From Phoebastria nigripes (taxonomy: Eukaryota > Chordata > Aves > Procellariiformes > Diomedeidae), in NCBI GenBank assembly GCA_035582835.1, contig JAYKAV010002508.1, positions 27,492 to 91,491 of the forward strand: DNA of 64,000 nt, given 5' to 3'. Shown piece after piece: positions 1-12,767 of the stretch. The translations under genes were made by a program, and so were the position numbers. Position 1 is the stretch's first letter, and each line of letters starts with the position of its first letter. Under the pieces are notes generated by a model. The model saw only the letters and a program-made list of their open reading frames with translations, made no database searches and was not told the DNA's origin.

Positions 1-250
1 AGATGAAGCGCTCCATAATCTTCCCCGGCACCGAGGTCAGGCTGACAGGCCTGTAGTTCCCCGGGTCCTCCTTCCGGCCCTTCTTGTAGATGGGCGTCCC
101 ATTGGCAAGCCTCCAGTCGTCCAGGACCTCCCCCATTAACCAGGACCGCTGATAAATGATGGAGAGTGACTTGGCAAGCTCCTCTGCCAGCTCCCTCAGC
201 ACTCTCGGGTGGATCCCATCTGGCCCCATGGACTTGTGAGAGTGGACTTG
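1..250 (-). mobile_element. CR1 LINE fragment, reverse-transcriptase part of ORF2
   Basis: Read on the minus strand, this encodes the N-terminal part of the CR1 reverse transcriptase, including the phrase about 'NGTPIYKKGRKEDPGNYRPV' and the following SLTSVPGKIMERF block. CR1 is the dominant non-LTR retrotransposon of birds. The element runs off the left edge of the window, so its 3' end is not visible. Similarity fades around position 235-260, which is taken as the 5' truncation point. It is a dead fragment. Confidence 0.93.
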
Positions 251-2621
251 TGTGTCCAACCCACGCTCAGCTGCTGGCTCTCCTTTCTTGTGCCTTACCA
301 GCTTGAGGCATATGGGCCTCTGTGAAGGTAAGTCTGCAAATTCCTCTGCACAGGTTAAGTCCCATGGACGTCACTGGATGCTGTTGGGGTGCTGAGGACA
401 GCTGTTCAGAAAAGGGAAATGTTTATTTTTGCAGGAAAAAAATGTCTCCCATAAGGCACTGCAAGGGCCATATATTTATTTTTTTATCTGCATATTTGGT
501 TTCATGAAATGTTCCCACATTTTATAAAATGAAGATTGAAAAAGAAGATAGGAATTTCTTAAAGGAAAAAGGCAAAAGACAAAAATACCCTCCAAACTGA
601 ATCACTGGAAAATTACTTTAAAATATTGCCATGATGTAGGGAGAAAATGCAAACATTCTAAGTAAAAAGCATGGCATTTTCCAAAAGAAATTATTTTCTC
701 TGGAAAAAAAAATGGCCCCTTTGCCAAGTCTCATGGGATTGACTCAAAAAGTTACAGTTGGATTCTGTGATGCCACCCCCTGCTCACTGCTACTACAAAT
801 AATCTTTGATTACCTTTTATCACCCACTAACATGCTACCTCTAACTTTTCTGAAGAATTGCGTTCAAGTTATGCAAGGAGAAATCACTGCATGTCAGAAA
901 TTTAGAGGTAGAGGATATACGTAGGAAACGTCTGCGCTGTGGTCACAGCAGCGTACTGCAGAGACACCCGAGTTCGACTGGCACTAAACAGCTCCCACGC
1001 TAGTAGCAATCTCGCTGTGATTGCACAGACTGGGGTGGACTAATTTACCCTGCTCTTGGTTGACTTGTCAGTCCATCTCTATCTCCCTCCCCAGTCAATG
1101 GAAGAACCATTAGTGAGTTCAAAATCTGCAGTCAGACCTTGAGGCATTTGTACCCCATACAAGACATTAACTTCTGATATTTTGGGGTTCTTTGGAAACT
1201 TTAGTAAAGTCTACATATATCAGACAAGTGTTAGTTTCTTAAGGTCCCACTGAACTGGGCCAATCCATTTATTAGAAAAGGAGCTGAATTAATGTTACAG
1301 TGCATTGTGTTCCTTTTTATATGTTCTAAAGCTAGTGACCCTCCACTGATCCATAGATAGGTACCTCTCATGCAGGAAAAAGCACAGCTTATTTGTAATG
1401 TTTTGATTGTACTCCCCCAAAACCCCCTGATCTCAGTATGTCTCTGTACCATAGGAATCCTGTCAGTAAATAAGGAGGAGGAAGGTACTGAACGATTTGC
1501 TTTTTGCTTACTATTCCTGAAGCTTATTTTTCATTAGTCCTGTGTTCAGCTGAACAAAAATATGTTTCTTTCTTAATAGTTATAAAATTTTTACTATTCT
1601 ACTGCTTATTACTTTTTGAGGTGATATATTTTCAGGATGATATTGAGAGGTTCCTGCAATTCCCAAAGTGAAATTGTTAGACTGGAAAGACAAATGCATT
1701 AGCTTATCTTTAAGTTGTGAACATTTCTGTTGTATAACATGAAACTAGTCAGATGAGTAAAAAAAAAATGGGAAATATCCATGTTTTAGACAATAAAATG
1801 AAAGAAAAAGATGAAGGATGAATGTAGCAGAAATAACATTGAGCGGCTTATGGGACATCATGCATGCTTAGTAGTTTTGAACATTAAAAAAGTTAGTCTC
1901 CTTTAGAAAGTATTTAACAGAGGTATTAGCAGATTGTATTTACTGCAGAAGTTAGTATTTGAGGAGCACTAAGCATTTTACAAAGTGCCGGGTTGAGAAT
2001 CTTGCATATGTCAGACAACTAGGTCTGTTACACCAAAAAAGCTCAGTCATTCCGCTGCAGAAGTCTTGCAAAACATTATTTTGGAATGTTTTGGAATAGG
2101 AGGCACAAGAGCAAGGAATCCAGCTACGTTATCAGCTGTGTTTGTATTTTTGGTGAGGCTAGTATTCACTAGGATTGTTATTTACTTGTTTATAGCACTT
2201 GTGCGTTGTTACTATGTAGTAGAAGACATAGCCCTCACCTTCAAGAACTGACAGTCTTAACACTGAAAATGACCTGGGGGATGATAGAAATAAGTAGGGA
2301 AGGTTGGAGTATGGAAGAGGAAGCACCACAGCCTTATAATGGCATGAAAACAATTAACACTAGTCAGCTGAATAAAAGAGATAAAAATATAAAATAAGCA
2401 TGACAGGGAGATCAGGGTAGAAAGCTCAGATGATATAAAGAAGCTTATTTGGCTTTATCTACAGAACCTGATGGTCTGGTTCAATACGATAATCAATAAC
2501 GATTGGTAGCTGTACTTCCTGTAAATGTTATCATCCAGGAAAGTGCAGAATTTCTTTATAGATAATATGTGATTCACAATAGAGCAAACATCATGTTTTA
2601 ACACCTTGAAAAGTCACTCAC
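251..2621. other. Intergenic, nothing recognised
   Basis: The stretch is A+T-rich with short chance frames only. I see no spliced exon pair, RNA gene or assignable repeat. Confidence 0.5.
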
Positions 2622-2797
2622 CATTTGAAGCCTTTGCAGCCACAAACCATAAAAGGTTCCAAGAAAGTCCAATCGTAGATTTTGCCAGTTGAGTTTGGTG
2701 TCATCATGTCCCCCGTACGGGTAGCAGGCATCAGAAGTTTCTCCCCAGAATGTCTGCAGGCTGTGCATCTGCACCAGGAAGCTCTTAGAGGCCAGAA
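2622..2797 (-). CDS. Isolated exon-like open frame, unidentified
   Basis: On the minus strand a 176-nt segment lies between a CAG acceptor (ctcgtttcag) and a strong donor (ATG|gtgagt). It is open for 58 codons in the frame that starts after two bases (phase 1 in, phase 0 out). The translation has protein-like composition, with six Trp/Tyr/Cys-type residues and a leucine-rich end (DFLGTFYGLWLQRLQ). I do not recognise the family and found no partner exon nearby. A second frame is also open over most of the same stretch, so chance is possible. It could be a lone exon of a gene outside the window, or a relic. Confidence 0.25.
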
Positions 2798-4516
2798 CTG
2801 AAACGAGACCATGCAGCTACATCACCAGCCAGAGGCCTCCATTGCTTCTACTGATAGGTCCATTCTCGACCAAAGAGGAGACGAAAGATCACCTGTGACT
2901 TTTGAAGTGGTGAGTCATCCCGACAAGGGCTTGACAGAGCTACTCAACTCATTTTCCTGTTCAGCATCCTGTGCAGCTGTCTCACAGCTGTAGCTGGTGG
3001 AGCCGAGCACTTTCCATCAAAGGCATGAAAAACATCTGGTCTGCTCAAAAAGGTTTCTTTTCCTAATCTGTATCAGTTTAACAGCCTTTCTTCCCAGCAT
3101 TGCCTGCTGTAGTGCTGGAAGTTACTGTAGCAAGAAGTGCTGTCCTCCTTGGTGGACCAAAGCAAGGGAAGGATGTTGTATAAGAAGTGCAGTAAGAGAC
3201 CTGCATGGGCTAATGGGTCTGCAAAGAGATCAGACCATCTCATGGTATGACGAGTTATGTGCTAAAAAGGAAACCAATATGCCATTGATTTATATGAGCA
3301 TTGTAATATTGTTAGTGCTATCCTTCACTGTATTCTTTATGCATCCTATAAGCCTCCTTGCTGTTTTGACAGCAAATCTACATTGGCAGTAAGTACATCA
3401 TCACTGAAATGTCCGTCTGGCAGCAAAGTCCTTTTCTTGCATTGATACATTTATCATTTAGAACTATATGAATTTTCTTCCATGTGCAATAAATAGTGCA
3501 TTAACTTAATTTTTTTTTTGACATAAAATGTCACTTGTCATTGTAAGGTCAATTCACATGTCTTGTTTAGGCATCTGCATTTCTTCACTATCTGCTGAAG
3601 TCCTTGATCACCTAAATAATCCAGGGTAGCCTGAAAATTTTGCTGTGTCAGTACTCTTTTCTTCCACCCCAGAGAATATTAAATTAATATTAATATTAAA
3701 TATTTTAGCAACATAAGCAAATTCAGTCTGGTGGTGGATTAGGCATATTATGGAACTGAAAGTAATCCTTATTACATAAATATTCAAGATCAGACTGAGA
3801 TGGGGAAAAATAATTGGTGTGCATTGCATATATGGGTACTGTATGACTTATTACCGTTTAAAATACTTGTGTTCAATAAGTGTGGCTGATGAGGTGGGGA
3901 AAAAATGTTGCCAGTGGTTTGGAAACCAGACATAGCTATAAAACTAGAGTATCTGTTTCTTTCACATTGATGTCCTAGGCAAGATTCTGTATGGTTAGAG
4001 CAACAGGAAGATTATTATCTCTGCCAGGAAGAGCTTGCGGTCTAAATAGAAAAGATCTGCATAAGTCCAGAGAGAGAAATGATTGTTATCCACATTTTAC
4101 GGTGAGAATCAATGTGCAGAGGGCTGCAGTCCTCATGACTACATAAGGAATCTATAGGCAGGAGAAAGAAAGGAGAAGACATGGTCTTGTGTGTCATCCT
4201 TCCTGTCACGAGGTAAATTTCAATAAACAGATGTCTGAATGAAGAGGAAACTGTAGAACAAGTTGCTCAAAGTAGATTTGTTATTGAAGGACTGTGATCT
4301 CATGGTCTGCAAGTCATTTGAATGCTTTTTCCTCTCTTAATATAAAAATGCATTTTAATGACATTTAAAGTTTTTGGTTTAGGATGTTAAACAAACACTT
4401 CCCTCATTTTAATGCAAGAATGCGGCCAACAAAGACAAATGATTTTTTGAGCTGCTTTCATTTCTTGTGTCCTTAATTTTTTTGAGTATTCTAAAGCAAT
4501 CCAAGAGACTATGTTA
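2798..4516. other. Intergenic, nothing recognised
   Basis: This is A+T-rich sequence. A short palindromic AATATTAAATTAATATT-like run lies near 3674-3705. The frame at 2997-3392 has no ATG-anchored or splice support. Confidence 0.45.
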
Positions 4517-5460
4517 GAATAGAATATTTCATTTAGAAGGGACCTACAACGATCACCTAGTCCAACTGCCTGACCACTTCAGGGCCCACCAAAAGTTAAA
4601 GCAAATTATTAAGGGCATTGCCCAAACGCCTCTTAAACACTGACAGGCATGGGGCATCAACCAGCTCTCTTGGAAGTCTGTTCCAGTGTCTGACCACCCT
4701 CTTGGTAAAGAAATGTTTCCTAACATCAAGTCTGAACCTCCTCTGACGCAGCTTTGAACCATTCCCACACGTCCTATCACTGGATACCAGGGAGAAGAGC
4801 TCAGCACCTCCCTCTCCACTTCCCCTCCTCAGGAAGCTGTAGAGAGCAATGAGGTCACCCCTCAGCCTCCTTCTCTCCAGACTAGACAAGCCCAAAGTCC
4901 TTGGCCGCTCCTCACAGGACATGCCTTCCAGCCCTTCCACCAGCTTTGTTGCCCTCCTCTGGACACATTCAAGGACCTTCACATCCTTCTTAAATTGCGA
5001 GGCCCAGAACCGCAGACAGTACTCAAGGTGAGGCCGCACGAACGCTGATTATGGTGGGATAATCACCTCTTTTGACCGGCTGGTTATGCTGTGTTTGATG
5101 CACCCCAGGATGCAGTTTGCCCCCTTGGCTGCCAGGCCACACTGCTGACTCGTATTGAGCCTGCTGTCGACCAGCACCCCCAGATCCCTTTCTGCAGGGC
5201 TGCTCTCCAGCCACTCCTCTCCCAATTTATACTTGTGCCTGGCGTTACTCTGTCCCAGATGCAGAATCTGGCATTTGGACTTGTTAAATTTCATCCCATT
5301 AATCATTGCCCAATGCTCCAATCTATCTAGATCCCTCTGCAAGGCCTCTTGTCCCTCAAGAGAGTCAACAGCACCTCCCAGTTTGGTGTCATCAGCAAAC
5401 TTGCTAATGGTGCATTCAACTCCTGCATCCAGATCATTGATAAATATATGGAACAGAACT
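4517..5460 (-). mobile_element. CR1 LINE 3' part (end of ORF2 plus 3' tail)
   Basis: Minus-strand CR1. From 5460 down, the frames encode the C-terminal part of the reverse transcriptase (HLGQSNARHKYKLGEEWL, then [18 protein letters not shown] and [11 protein letters not shown]). They shift frame once near 5050 and then stop near 4596. The 3' end at about 4517-4560 has the typical CR1 tail, with the AGAATAGAAT octamer-like repeat and the 'ggacctacaacgatcacctagtcca' block seen in reverse. An N at 5461 lies at the 5' edge, so the upstream break may be an assembly join. The element is 5'-truncated and frameshifted, hence inactive. It belongs to the same subfamily as the copy at 39205-40488. Confidence 0.95.
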
Positions 5461-7684
5461 NTTAGAGGGCAAGTAAGAAATGCAACTAAATGACAACAAA
5501 TTGTTCTTCCATCTCTTTCTCACCTACCAACTTAGAGCAAGAGAGAATGAGGTGGAAAGCAAACTGTACCAGAATATGGATGATTTCTTTAAATGTGGCA
5601 CTCCTCAGGTGCACAGAAATATCAGTTCAGTGCAGTCTGAAGGCCTGTTCTCCAGTGAGCGTGGAGTTAACACCAGCCCTTTCTCTATCTCCTCTGCAGC
5701 CAGTGTAGCCAACTGCATCACATATATCTTTATGGTCTGCAGAAGAAAAGCTGCTGAGACAAATACTACCCCGTAAGGTCTATGAAAGGAACAAGAACTG
5801 TTTGCCAATTGACTGCCCAGTACAAAATAGTATCTCTTCATTGTAAGGACAGAGTAATACCTTTTTTTGTTTCCTGTTTTCTTAACTAAAAAGAAAGAGC
5901 AGAGAGAGGGGGAAGGGATCAAGAAGGGCAAGGCACAGGAGCAGTGTGGAGCATGTGCTTGGAGGGGACTCCACTTTGTCCTTCCTTCTTTCAGTGTCAG
6001 TGTTTGTGGGATGTGCTGTGGGGTATGATGGAAAGGGCCACCAGCTCCCCACTCCGTAGGTGATGTGGGCCAAGGTGATAGTGTGTAGTTGTGGTCGATG
6101 ATTCCCACTGTGTGGGGCGGCAGGGAGATCACCGTGAAGGTGCAGATGGTGATGGAGGCATGGGTTGAGGCACTAGCGCAACTTTTTTTATGTAGTGAGG
6201 TTGTGGTGGTGACGGTAGCTCTCCTGCTTCTGCTTCTGCTCGTGCAGGGAGGATGGTAGGTACTAGGAAATGAGCTCTCTAGGAGCAGGAGTGCATGCTC
6301 CTGCTACTGTAGCACTCGGCATATCCCACCTACTGAATTGCAGAAAGTGTGGGGGTCCAGTCCTTCTTCATTTCCTGGCCACTACCTCTACTGTTTATTT
6401 CTATCCATAGGGGTGGTTTTTCCATCCATAACAAAAATAAATGCTGCCTCCTGCCTCAAAAATGGTGTGGGAGCAAGAAAAAAAGAGAACATGGAGAGAA
6501 AGCAATTGATTGCAGAAAAGGACAAAAACAAAGTGAGGACAAGGTTAAAAATAAGGAACTAGAGGAGAACACCAAGCAGAGCACCCCTCACTGCACCTTT
6601 TGGTCCATTAAAGCACCCTGAGCACAGCAGACATTGTCCATTGATGCTCCCCCAAAGACATAATAGGGTGAGAGAACAGAAACAGGCCCTCCTTTTGTCA
6701 GGATCCCACAACAGTCTTCCTCCTGATAGAAGGCCAGCTTGTCCAGGACAGGAGGAGCTCAGAGCCGTATTCATTTCTGCACAGATTTCAAGTGCCAATG
6801 GTAATGAATGATGCCATCTTCTGCCAGGGACCAGAAGGGACAAGCCAGCTCCTAGCACAAGTGACCCATATCTTCATCACCTGCAGAGCTGCTCAGCATA
6901 ATCTCTTCTTAAGTGCTGATGTTCACAACTACATTTGCTCCAAACAGCACTCTGTGCTGGCTGCTTCTTTGAAGACCTACATGGCTTTAAGAGTTTCCCT
7001 CTTTTCTAACACCTTGCCTTTTCAGTGTAGCACTCTGCACCAAACTAGAAGCTATCAGCTTTGAAAAGCCTCCCTGAAGCAGCAGAAGGCTCTGCCAGGA
7101 GATGTTATATTCTGGACAGTGGTTGGGGAAAGGTTGATCTGCAATGTAGAGATGTGGGGCTTTCCTCCCTACCTGTTGCATGAGGCATTTGAGTGCCAGC
7201 AATCCCCAGCATGGAGGGAGTTGCTGACACTTCCCATCCCAAATGAGCATCAGCCAGGTTTAAAACTAGATCAAGAGATTCCATGCATAAAGCTACAAAG
7301 AAAACACTATCACTGATGACGGTAAATACCAATACTGTACAGTTTATAAAACATTTCGAAATGCAGTGCCTGTGCCTTTTACCCTGGCAACCCTGAACTA
7401 TGCTGCTGCAATTTTTGGGTCATTTCTAAGAAGTTCTGACGCAATATTTCTTAATGAGGAGTGAACCTATAATACATTTCCAGTACCAAACAACTGTGGA
7501 ATTGCCACTGTAAATGTCACTTTCCAATTACATTAGGGCTCATGCATGAGGCAAAATGTTCTTTTCTGCCACTGTGAAGACACAGCTTCAAAGAGATTTT
7601 GAGGAGCTGGTATTCAGAGGTTGGCAATGAAGGTAGCTCTCACACTATTCTAGCAGTATGCACTGCATTGTTCTTGGAGTACAG
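5461..7684. other. Intergenic, nothing recognised
   Basis: There are several overlapping chance frames, up to 175 codons at 5605-6132, in locally G+C-richer DNA. None shows domain-like sequence or paired splice sites. Confidence 0.45.
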
Positions 7685-7790
7685 TTGTTGCTGTTACTGA
7701 TTGTTGCTGTAATATTGATTGTTGCTATACAATTGATTGTTGCTATACTATTGATTGATACTGTATTATTGATTGGTGGTTGTAATTTGC
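7685..7790. repeat. 18-bp minisatellite, about 5.9 units
   Basis: Units of the form ttgttgctatactattga start at about 7685, 7701, 7719, 7737 and 7755, followed by a decayed unit. The first unit is 16 bp and the others are 18 bp. Divergence between units is modest. On the minus strand it gives a repeating Ile/Asn/Ser/Thr peptide, which explains the frame at 7645-7830. Confidence 0.85.
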
Positions 7791-9269
7791 AATAATAGCT
7801 TGATATATATATATTCGTTTTATTAACCATAGGTATACTTGCTAGTGGTGTTTTTTCGTGGTAGTTTACTTGCTAGTGGAGATTTGTGTGGTATTGTGGT
7901 AATCTGTAATAAAGCAGAGAAATTTAGAGGATAAAAGCCTCCATGTCCTTGTGTATTACAGACTCCTGCAAACCCACAGTCACAATCTCCACACACCCGC
8001 AGGCCAGGTAACCCTTCAGGCCAGGACAAGGTGTCATCTCACAGGTATATCAGAAGTTACTGAAACTATAAAGAAAAGTCTGTGGTATCTCAAAATCTGC
8101 ATGATAAATATGACATTATAATGACCATGATCTGACCTGACCGAAGGTATCTGTCTAGAGGTCTGACTCCTCTGCAGAGGGACTGGTTTTAATTCGGGAA
8201 GCAGAGCTTTGCCTGCTTTACGAGGGACACCACGCACCGCATTTGCTCTCCCCAGCCCAGGGACCGCCCTTGCCTGCAGCACGCTCGTGGGGTTTGCTCC
8301 TGCTTTTAGCAATTCCTCCTGCAGCCCGTTATGTAGGAGGAGGGAGACTCATCCCCACCTATGCTGTTTGCAGCCCCAGATCCCAGAGCCCCCCGCCTTG
8401 TAGCACGGGAGATGTTTGGGAAGTGGGACTGGCNGCAGCAGAGAGCCTGGAGCAGCAGGCTCCACATGCAGAGTTGCAGCTGCCTGCATGCAAGGGAGGA
8501 CCTGCTGCGGCAATCCTTGGGGCAGGGGGGAGGAGGGGGGTTGGAGGGATCAGGGTTGACTTTGGTCTACCTTGGCTTTGTAGTTGGGGAAACCACCAAA
8601 CCCCATCAAACCAAAAATGTGCAAAACCACACTGAACGGAGCTGTGTAGTTTATGGTAAGGTGTTGCAGAGGTGTACGCTTATGGTTCAGGACCTTGTTC
8701 CTGTATGGCTTTGGGTGTCTGAGATAGGTATGCTGCAACATGGGTGGAGCTGGTGTGGCCTACTGGGTCACTTCTCAGTTCGCAGTAATGGCTTCCTGCA
8801 CAGTACTCAGTTTGCTGGGTCTGGCTGAGACCAGGGGAAGTTAAGGCTGCCAGAGCAAAGTGCACTTTGTGCTCTACTATGCAGTTATAGCTGGCTGGCA
8901 CAAAATGTTTTTGGAGAAAGTTATCCTGTAATGTGTATTGAATAAATGGACAGGGAGCTTTTTGATTTACAAATTAGTTTTACAGAATACCCTCAGTCTG
9001 CATTTATTGTAGCAACTAATCAGGGTCTTAGACATGCAAGGATGAGCAGAGAGAGGTATTTTAGAGAGCCCTTGGGTAGAGGAGGAAAGAAAAACAGAAG
9101 CTTTCCCAATCCTTTCTTGAAGAAATTAACATTATAAGAGGTGTTTCCCCACCTCTTTAATATCTGATCATCTCAGATGTTTGGTGGCTGTGGTCTGCTT
9201 GTCTGACTGTCCTGACTGAAAAACCCTTTGCCCTCTCTGCTGTTAGCTCCTTTGACAACACACATTGGA
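7791..9269. other. Intergenic, nothing recognised
   Basis: Overlapping frames at 8209-8828 and on the opposite strand lie in G+C-richer sequence with an N at 8434. I find no protein family resemblance. Confidence 0.4.
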
Positions 9270-9935
9270 TCGCTAAGGACTCCAGAGGACTCAACCTGAA
9301 ACAGGTAGGTGTTTCTTCTGACTCAAGACTCCTGAAGCTGAGTCACCAGACTGCCCATGCAGCAAAAAAGGCCAACCACATACTGGGCTGCATTAGGAAG
9401 AATATAGCCATCCAGCTGAGGGAGGTGATGGCTCCCCTCTAGTCAACCCCTGTGAGACCACATAGGGAGTACTGTGTCCAACCTGGGATGGCCCAGAATA
9501 AGAGAGAAGCTGGCACACTGGAGTGAGCCTAGTGGAGGGGTAGAGGGCTGAAGCACGTGATGTACAGGGAGAGGCTTTGGGACCTGGGTTTGCTCGGACT
9601 TGAGAAGGCTGTCTAAAACTAGGTAATAGGCGAGTGCGGAGATGACAGAGTTGGACTCTTCTCAAAGGTGCACAGTTAAAGGACAACAGGCAATGGACAC
9701 AAGTTGCAACATGGGAAATTCCAGCTTCATAAAAGGGAAAAAAATGTTTTACCATGAAGATAATAAGGAACAGATGCCCGAAAAGGTTGTGGAATGTCCA
9801 TCCTTGGAGATACTGAAAACTTGACTGGACGTGACTCTGAGCAATCTGCTCTAACTGGACCTGTTTTTAGCAGGAGGCTGGACTAGAGACCTCCAGAGGA
9901 CCCTGTGACTTAGATGACTCTGTAATACTTTGAAG
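9270..9935 (+). mobile_element. Old CR1 LINE 3' fragment
   Basis: On the plus strand it reads as a decayed CR1 ORF2 C-terminus: a KKANHILGCIRKNIA-like block near 9370 and a PVRPHREYC-like block near 9440. It ends in the typical 3' end (ggaggctggactagagacct near 9873). It has many stops and frameshifts and is clearly older than the copies at 4517 and 39205. Confidence 0.85.
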
Positions 9936-10469
9936 GGTCGTGGTCATTTTCTTTGTGTACTTGTAACACATTCAGTTTCTGTAAAACAGGCAGTTGAACC
10001 AAAAAATTCTTCCCATCATTTCCTAGTTAGGTTCATGTGTGACTTCAGTTGTTCCAGTTTGGTAAACTCCCAGTAGGCTTGAACCTGTACCTTTAGCATA
10101 GACTTCCTTGCTTAATTTTGTTGGCAATAGCCATAGGACCTTGTCTTCTGTGGGATGATTTTGTGAGTCACTGGAACTGTCAGGACTGTGATCTCATTAA
10201 AACATTAGAAATCAGTTCTGCAAGGGTGGATAGAGCTTTTAGGCCTTTGGGTCTATAGCAGTGCTGGCTATAGAGCCCCAGGGACATCTTCCTCTTATTT
10301 GCACTTCCATAGTGTCCTCCCCAATGAACTGGCCTTGCTGTATACTTGACCACATGGTGCTACAGCTGAAAATAGAAGTGAGGTAGCTGGAAAAATAACT
10401 GTTGCCCTGTTTCAGTGGTTTTGGTTCCCTGATTTGTGGGAGTAGAGGGGGAGTACAACAGAGCAGAGT

Positions 10470-10672
10470 AGAGGGGGAGAATCACCTCCTTCAGCCTGCT
10501 GGTCATGCTTCTTTTGATGCAGCCCAGGATACAGTTGGCTTTCTGGGCTGCAAGCGCACATTGCTGGGTTATGTTGAGCTTCTCATCAACCTACACCCCC
10601 AAGTCCTTCTCCTCAGGGCTGTTCTCAATCCATTCTCTGCCCAGCCTGTATTTGTCTCACTCCCTTTCTAGT
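10470..10672 (-). mobile_element. Short CR1 LINE fragment
   Basis: Reverse-oriented CR1 ORF2 piece. Its reverse complement reads like the segment with [23 protein letters not shown] (written here as a paraphrase of conserved positions), the same domain seen at 5100-5250. Both ends are truncated. Confidence 0.75.
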
Positions 10673-11591
10673 CACCTGCATGTAGTTCTTTCTCTTCCCC
10701 CATTGCTCCTTCTCTGTCACTCATCTGATTGCACTATAAACTCATGCAGCTTGCTAACACAGGAAAAGAAACACCTTGCTTTTTCTGAGTTAATTTCCAG
10801 AGGTGGTCAGCTGAATTGACTTTGCATGTAGTCGGATAGGAACAAGAACTGTCTCGAGGTAAGTGGCAAGAAGAGGGGAGGACATAGGATGAGTGCACAG
10901 GATCTCCTCTTTTTGGCAGCAGTGATCTGTTGAATTAGCAGTGACCTGTTAAATGTCCTATTGTGAAACCTTATTCTAAGCCACTTCACGTAGTTTCATG
11001 CTTTAACCTCTGTTTAAGTAAGGAAATTGGGAAAGGAAAAAAGCCTGTGTTAAAGAATCAATAGGATCCTCCTGCCCATTCACTAAATGTAGTCTGGGAG
11101 TTGTTTCTTACAGCTCCTTTTATACTGGTTATTCCAAAGAAGGCAGGTGTTGTTCTGAGTTTTGATGCATGAGAGAGGCAAACATACATGATGCTGATGT
11201 GTCATTGCCTGGCATCAACCTATAGCTTGAGCTATATGTTAACAGGTTGTGTCTAGATCACCAGGGCACATCCAGGTCCAAGGGAGGAATTGTCTGGGTC
11301 CTAGTGTCACAAAGCTAAGGTGAATCCCTTCATACTGTTCAGTATTTGAGGGATAGAGGGAGTATGTGTCCAAAGTGTGCTTCACTTTTCATGGAAGCTT
11401 TCATGAAAGCTTTTCTTTCAGGGAAGACTGTCTTCCCTGTTCAGTGCAATTCCACAGCATTTTTAGTTTCCATACTACTCCATGTCTTTCCAGGCTACTT
11501 ACACCTCTCTTGGCTTTGTTTCGTTCTGTCTTTTTCTTAATCTAGATGTGCTCATAGACAGTGTTTATGTGCCTTTCCTGCTTCCTTCCAG
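10673..11591. other. Intergenic, nothing recognised
   Basis: No supported feature was seen on either strand. Confidence 0.4.
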
Positions 11592-12767
11592 TTAACTGAC
11601 CATGGAGCTCAGTATTGCCAACTCCTATCCCTGCAAGGTCCAGGATGTGTGTGAAGTGCAGGCAAAAGGTCACCTCTAGGAACATTGCACTGAAGAAGAA
11701 AGTGATGGATCCACCTGCTTCAGCCCCTTCCTCAGATGTGAGAGTATCATCAGGTGAGATTAGCAGAGTAGTGGTATTTATTAGCTGTCATTGCTATGGA
11801 TGGAAATCGCAATACTATATTTGGCAGGACTTTTAAATATCTGAGCCTCTTGCAGCCTTGGTATGTCTTCTCTGTTTGTAGGTGAGACAGCTTTGGGGGA
11901 ACTTTGCAATTTTGGGGAAGGGTGAACTAAGTGAAGTAAAAGTGCAGAAGGCTCTGAGTTGCTGCGAGTCCTTTCCTTGGCTTGTTGAATAGCCGTTTGC
12001 AGAGCCTGCAGACTGCCTGGCTGCTCTCTGCAGTTCTTCCTCTGGGCAAAAGAGGGAGGAAGAAACTATCCCGTTGCCTCAAATTGGGGCAATTTCTTCT
12101 GTGCAGCACAGGATCTCAAGGAACTGAAGGTTGAAATAGGAGGGGAACCCCTCTGTCCTCCACTTTTTATCTCTTACTTGCCAAAGTGATAATTGCGTTT
12201 ATTCCAGCCTGTTGGGGTTCTACATCCTGTCACAACTCAAACTCTTTCTTTGACTTTTTTTTTCTTTCCCCAGTTCCACGTTCACCAGAAGTAGATGGTA
12301 CTACTGTGCCTTCCTCAAATTTCACTCCTTTGGATAGTACTGATAGTTCCCCATTATCCACTTGCCTCCCTAGAAAAGAGAATGTCCAACAGAGGAGTCA
12401 AAATAAAAGGTCACACAAAGTAGTAGTTTTTGGTAATGCCACATGTGAAGAAGGCCTTTGACTCATCCACTAGCTCCCAAGAGCCTTTACACTCAGTAAA
12501 AATCAACAGAAAAGATTATTCACCTGCGGACAAGAAGCCATTGTCTTCTGGTAATCAGGGTCTGTCAGAACTACAGGGTGGAGAAAGCACAAAGAAAAAC
12601 CAGCAAGAAGGAGACAGCCAGATGAAGAAGGTCTTGGAAACATTGGGCAACGAAGAGAAATGCAGGAGAGCCTGACTAAGATTTACAGCTGTTTAGAGGA
12701 GAACAAGAAGGTAGCAAAAACCCTCCTTGGTCTGCCAGAAGGGAACATGAACCAAGTCTTGCCATGA
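11592..12767 (+). pseudogene. Two-exon, twice-frameshifted protein remnant, unidentified
   Basis: Exon 1 (about 11592-11753) ends in a donor, tcatcag|gtgaga. Its open frame can start at ATG 11645 (MCVKCRQKVTSRN...). The intron ends in a strong polypyrimidine tract and ccccag at 12273. The phases match: G at the end of exon 1 plus TT makes a Val codon. Exon 2 continues with a Ser/Pro/Thr-rich hydrophilic stretch and meets a stop at 12459-12461. The next frame carries on without interruption (FDSSTSSQEPLHSVKINRK...) to 12675. A third frame from 12660 (MQESLTKIYSCLEENKKVAK) continues to a stop at 12765-12767. Three consecutive protein-like frames in the same order suggest one coding sequence broken by two indels, or sequencing errors. 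I do not recognise the family. The end looks like an amphipathic helix. Confidence 0.45.

Noticed and set aside
2997..3392. 131-codon plus-strand frame with Cys-rich and hydrophobic parts
   Set aside because: It starts at a non-ATG codon, has no splice signals or family resemblance, and the hydrophobic end is simple A+T-rich translation.
5605..6132. Longest open frame in the window, 175 codons
   Set aside because: Pro/Ser/Leu-rich without domain features, no ATG-anchored spliced context, and overlapped by other frames.
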